Assembly (NCBI GenBank): GCA_937901345.1
Contig: CALCHM010000004.1
Coordinates: 1-7,573, forward strand
Source: an uncultured Prevotella sp.
Lineage (GTDB): Bacteria; Bacteroidota; Bacteroidia; Bacteroidales; Bacteroidaceae
DNA length: 7,573 nucleotides
Reading direction: 5' to 3'
This document shows positions 5,840 through 7,573 of the stretch, in pieces. The notes beneath the pieces were generated by a model. It made no database searches, had not been told where the DNA came from, and worked only from the letters and a program-made list of their open reading frames with translations. The position numbers and the translations under genes were made by a program. How positions within the stretch are numbered: position 1 is the first letter of the stretch; every line of letters starts with the position of its first letter.

Positions 5840-5870
5840 ATTGCCATTCCGAAATAAAGTTTCACCTTTG
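5840..5870 (+). promoter_or_regulatory. Candidate promoter of the DUF3332-like gene
   Basis: ATTG (5840-5843), 19 bases, then CACCTTTG (5863-5870) matches the TTTG-N19-TAnnTTTG layout with one mismatch in each element and the exact spacing. The start of transcription would be near 5877, leaving a 5' leader of about 65 bases before the ATG at 5942. Confidence 0.5.
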
Positions 5871-5941
5871 CCACGGATACATTACTAACCCTCTGAGGCG
5901 ACAACAAGCAGACGCGCCTCGAAATAAACAACACAACCGCT

Positions 5942-6496
5942 ATGAGAAAAATTTATTTGAAGAGCGCACTCATCGCGCTCGCTGGTTCAACCCTCTTTAG
6001 TTCATGCATTGGGTCTTACGCTTTGTTCAACAAGTTGGCTGCGTGGAACGTCAACGCTACAGGCAACAAATATCTCAACGCCATTATCGGTGTCGTTATT
6101 TCTCCAGCATACGGAATCTGTATGTTTGCCGACTCATTTATTCTTAATTCCGTAGAGTTCTGGACTGGCGAGCAACTCCTTTCCGACGTGGGCAAGACAC
6201 AACCCTTCATGGGCAGAGACGGAAACTTCTATCTCATCACGACGATTGTGGATGGTTACCGCATCAGTAATGAAACCACTAAGGAAACGACTTACTTGAA
6301 GTTTGACAAAACCAATAAGACATGGAGTTACGAGGCAAACGGTGAAGTGAACAACTTGCTCCGCGTAAATGCCGACAACACACTCACCGTCTATCTCCCC
6401 TCTGGCGAAACCATGGACGTGACCAACGATGCACAAGGGTTGCAACAGGTTCAGCACGTAATGAACCCCACGACTCCTCTTGTAGCTGTTAGATAA
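5942..6496 (+). CDS. DUF3332-like lipoprotein of unknown function
   Basis: The protein has 184 residues. It opens with a lipoprotein signal peptide: basic RK (2-3), a hydrophobic stretch (about 8-19) and a lipobox-like LFSSC, with the lipidation cysteine at C22. The mature protein begins with the pattern I associate with DUF3332: FNKLAAWN (29-36), NKYLNAIIG (42-50), SPAYGICMFADSFILNSVEFWTG (54-76). The last of these is hydrophobic and may be membrane-associated. The C-terminal half (about 85-184) is a hydrophilic, probably beta-rich region with FYLITTIVDGY and YLKFDKTNKTWSYE. The biochemical role of the family is not known to me. A cell-envelope location is inferred. The gene appears monocistronic, with a candidate promoter upstream and a terminator-like stem after its stop. 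Confidence 0.75.
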   Translation: MRKIYLKSALIALAGSTLFSSCIGSYALFNKLAAWNVNATGNKYLNAIIGVVISPAYGICMFADSFILNSVEFWTGEQLLSDVGKTQPFMGRDGNFYLITTIVDGYRISNETTKETTYLKFDKTNKTWSYEANGEVNNLLRVNADNTLTVYLPSGETMDVTNDAQGLQQVQHVMNPTTPLVAVR

Positions 6497-6513
6497 AAGA
6501 ATACGCAACACCA

Positions 6514-6521
6514 TAACTTTG
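6514..6521 (+). promoter_or_regulatory. Candidate -7 element for the msr-Nudix pair
   Basis: TAACTTTG matches TAnnTTTG fully and is identical to the ndh -7 element. Upstream, TTAG (6489-6492) is one mismatch from TTTG, with a 21-bp spacer, at the long end of what is usual. Transcription would start near 6528. That is inside the stem-loop at 6522-6548, so a transcript from here would carry only part of that stem. Confidence 0.45.
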
Positions 6522-6555
6522 CGCCCTGCGTCAACCCGACGTGGGGCGTTCGTTT
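6522..6555 (+). terminator. Terminator-like stem-loop after the lipoprotein gene
   Basis: Arms 6522-6532 and 6538-6548 pair over 11 positions: CGCCC/GGGCG outside, two G-U wobbles, CGTC/GACG inside, with a 5-base loop. TTCGTTT (6549-6555) follows. It lies 26 bp after the lipoprotein stop and ends 5 bp before the next ATG. The simplest reading is an intrinsic terminator of the upstream gene. Its closeness to the next start also allows a role in attenuating read-through into that gene. Confidence 0.6.
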
Positions 6556-6560
6556 AGAAT

Positions 6561-7031
6561 ATGTCAGAACAACTTACCATCCATTCGGGAAATAAGAGCG
6601 AACGTTATGCCTGCTTGCTTCCCCAACTTGAAACCATCGTTTCGGGCGAAACCGACACCATAGCCAACATGGCAAACATTGCCGCTTGCCTTTGGGAGAC
6701 GTTCCACTTTTGGTGGGTAGGTTTTTATCGCGTTGTGGATAATGAACTAGTCCTCGGTCCCTTCCAAGGTCCGCTTGCTTGCAGTCGCATCCGCAAAGGG
6801 CGTGGCGTTTGTGGCACGTCATGGGCAGAAGCGCGCACGGTCATTGTGCCCGACGTAGAGCAGTTTCCGGGACACATAGCGTGTAGCAGTGCCTCACGTT
6901 CGGAAATCGTAGTGCCGATTATCAGAGACGGAATGGTGATGGGCGTGCTTGATGTAGATAGCGAGCACCTCAACACATTTGACGAAACAGATGCGCTATG
7001 GTTGGAAAAAGTTGCCCAACTCGTAAAGTAA
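6561..7031 (+). CDS. msrC: Free methionine-R-sulfoxide reductase (GAF domain)
   Basis: This enzyme reduces free L-methionine-R-sulfoxide to methionine in the cytosol, with electrons finally from thioredoxin. The 156 residues make one GAF domain, the full family length. Family motifs are WWVGFY (51-56), LGPFQG (65-70), ACSRIRKGRGVCG (73-85), HIACSSASRSEIVVP (105-119) and GVLDVDS (128-134). The three catalytic-site cysteines are present at C74, C84 and C108. Their spacing (10 and 24) matches Cys84, Cys94 and Cys118 of the E. coli enzyme. Other GAF proteins lack these cysteines, so the assignment is firm. It lies 63 bp before a MutT-like gene on the same strand with no terminator between, so the pair is probably one operon dealing with oxidised metabolites. 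A candidate -7 element lies 40 bp before the start. Confidence 0.92.
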   Translation: MSEQLTIHSGNKSERYACLLPQLETIVSGETDTIANMANIAACLWETFHFWWVGFYRVVDNELVLGPFQGPLACSRIRKGRGVCGTSWAEARTVIVPDVEQFPGHIACSSASRSEIVVPIIRDGMVMGVLDVDSEHLNTFDETDALWLEKVAQLVK

Positions 7032-7039
7032 GATAACCT

Positions 7040-7093
7040 CAGAACATCTGAACCTCAGATCTTCAGAACATCAAACTTCAGAACATCAAACCT
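7040..7093 (+). repeat. Short direct repeats between msrC and the Nudix gene
   Basis: CAGAACATC occurs three times (7040-7048, 7064-7072, 7079-7087). The last two are part of a 15-bp tandem unit, TCAGAACATCAAACT/C. A small perfect dyad ATCTGA-acc-TCAGAT (7046-7060) overlaps the first. The repeats fill almost the whole spacer. They may come from replication slippage or form binding sites. No promoter or terminator is clear here. Confidence 0.6.
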
Positions 7094-7094
7094 C

Positions 7095-7481
7095 ATGAAA
7101 ACCATTGAAGTCGTTGCCGCCATCATCCGAAAAGACGACACCATTCTCGCTACCCAACGCGGATACGGAGCGTTTGAAGGCATGTGGGAATTTCCAGGCG
7201 GCAAAATCGAACCAGGAGAATCCCCTGAGGAAGCCCTACATCGCGAAATCCGCGAAGAATTGGCCATAACTATTACTGTAGATTCCCTACTCTGCACCAC
7301 GGAATATACCTACCCCACTTTCCACCTCGTTATGCACTGTTATTGGTGCCACATAACAGAAGGAACGCCTCAACTCTTGGAACATAAATCCTCCCGTTGG
7401 CTTTCCAAACAAGAATTACACGACGTTACATGGTTACCTGCAGATGTTGAAGTAGTAAGTATGCTTCGTGATTCTTTATAA
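7095..7481 (+). CDS. MutT-like Nudix nucleoside-triphosphate pyrophosphohydrolase
   Basis: The protein has 128 residues, about the length of E. coli MutT or NudG. It should hydrolyse (deoxy)nucleoside triphosphates, probably damaged or modified ones, to monophosphate and pyrophosphate, in the cytosol with Mg or Mn. The Nudix box runs from G36 to I58: GGKIEPGE with E42, then REIREELAI (50-58), which supplies the metal-binding E51, E54 and E55. The final Gly of the consensus (REUxEExGU) is Ala57 here. The N-terminus VVAAIIRKDDTILATQRG and FEGMWEFPGG (27-36) are typical of the MutT/NudG group. The C-terminal SSRWLSKQEL is also typical. Substrate choice (8-oxo-dGTP, 5-methyl-dCTP or others) cannot be read from the sequence. 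It is probably co-transcribed with msrC. Confidence 0.88.
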   Translation: MKTIEVVAAIIRKDDTILATQRGYGAFEGMWEFPGGKIEPGESPEEALHREIREELAITITVDSLLCTTEYTYPTFHLVMHCYWCHITEGTPQLLEHKSSRWLSKQELHDVTWLPADVEVVSMLRDSL

Positions 7482-7573
7482 AATATAATGGCAACAATAT
7501 AGCAGTTTACCCTCTACTACAGACCCCTCCGCCCTTTGGGCATTTGACCTCGCAACCTCGGTCTTCCTCCTCC
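7482..7573. other. Non-coding tail at the right edge
   Basis: No gene was recognised. An ATG at 7488 is closed after four codons. A small GCCC-TTT-GGGC stem (7531-7541) follows the Nudix gene by about 50 bases, but the bases after it (ATTTGACC) make a poor U-tract. At most it is a weak terminator. Confidence 0.3.

Larger units (their letters stand above)
5641..5941. other. Divergent intergenic region between proC and the lipoprotein gene
   Basis: No gene was recognised in these 301 bp. The left third holds the proC leader hairpin and its -7 element. The right part holds a candidate promoter for the + strand gene (5840-5870), followed by a leader of about 65 bases. The middle (5705-5839) is A-rich with no strong dyad. 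A small AGCG/CGCT stem (5809-5820) precedes an A-run. Confidence 0.6.

Overview
The window looks like a chromosomal segment of a Bacteroidales bacterium, most likely Prevotella-like (an inference). Three things point there. There are no convincing Shine-Dalgarno sites before the genes. At least one textbook Bacteroidetes sigma-type promoter is present (TTTG-N19-TAnnTTTG, 2341-2371). The protein repertoire also fits: a LytTR response regulator, a DUF3332-type lipoprotein and a ProB without a PUA domain. No phage, transposase, integrase, rRNA, tRNA or CRISPR signature was seen.

Layout. Positions 1-906 contain no convincing gene. They hold two adjacent hairpins at the left edge, a terminator-like stem-loop (242-290), and a 42-bp tandem array (about 333-822). 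In the array TTTATC and GATAAA alternate 12 times each, about every 21 bp, and most units form a near-perfect 26-base hairpin. Next come two regulatory genes on +: a compact AraC-type DNA-binding protein (907-1392) and a LytTR response regulator (1454-2182). A 350-bp gap with a canonical promoter precedes ndh, a type II NADH dehydrogenase (2533-3912).

A strong bidirectional terminator (3936-3978) separates ndh from the convergent proline-synthesis pair proC-proB (minus strand, 5640 to 4031). A roughly 300-bp divergent promoter region follows. Then, on +, come a small DUF3332-like lipoprotein (5942-6496), a free methionine-R-sulfoxide reductase (6561-7031) and a MutT-like Nudix hydrolase (7095-7481).

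How the genes may work together. ProB and ProC catalyse the first and last steps of proline synthesis from glutamate; the middle enzyme ProA is not here. The methionine sulfoxide reductase and Nudix hydrolase are probably co-transcribed and would form a small repair or housecleaning pair. Ndh feeds electrons from NADH to the (probably mena-)quinone pool. The two regulators have no sensor partner in the window. The least explained element is the helically phased hairpin array, which ends about 85 bp before the AraC-type gene.
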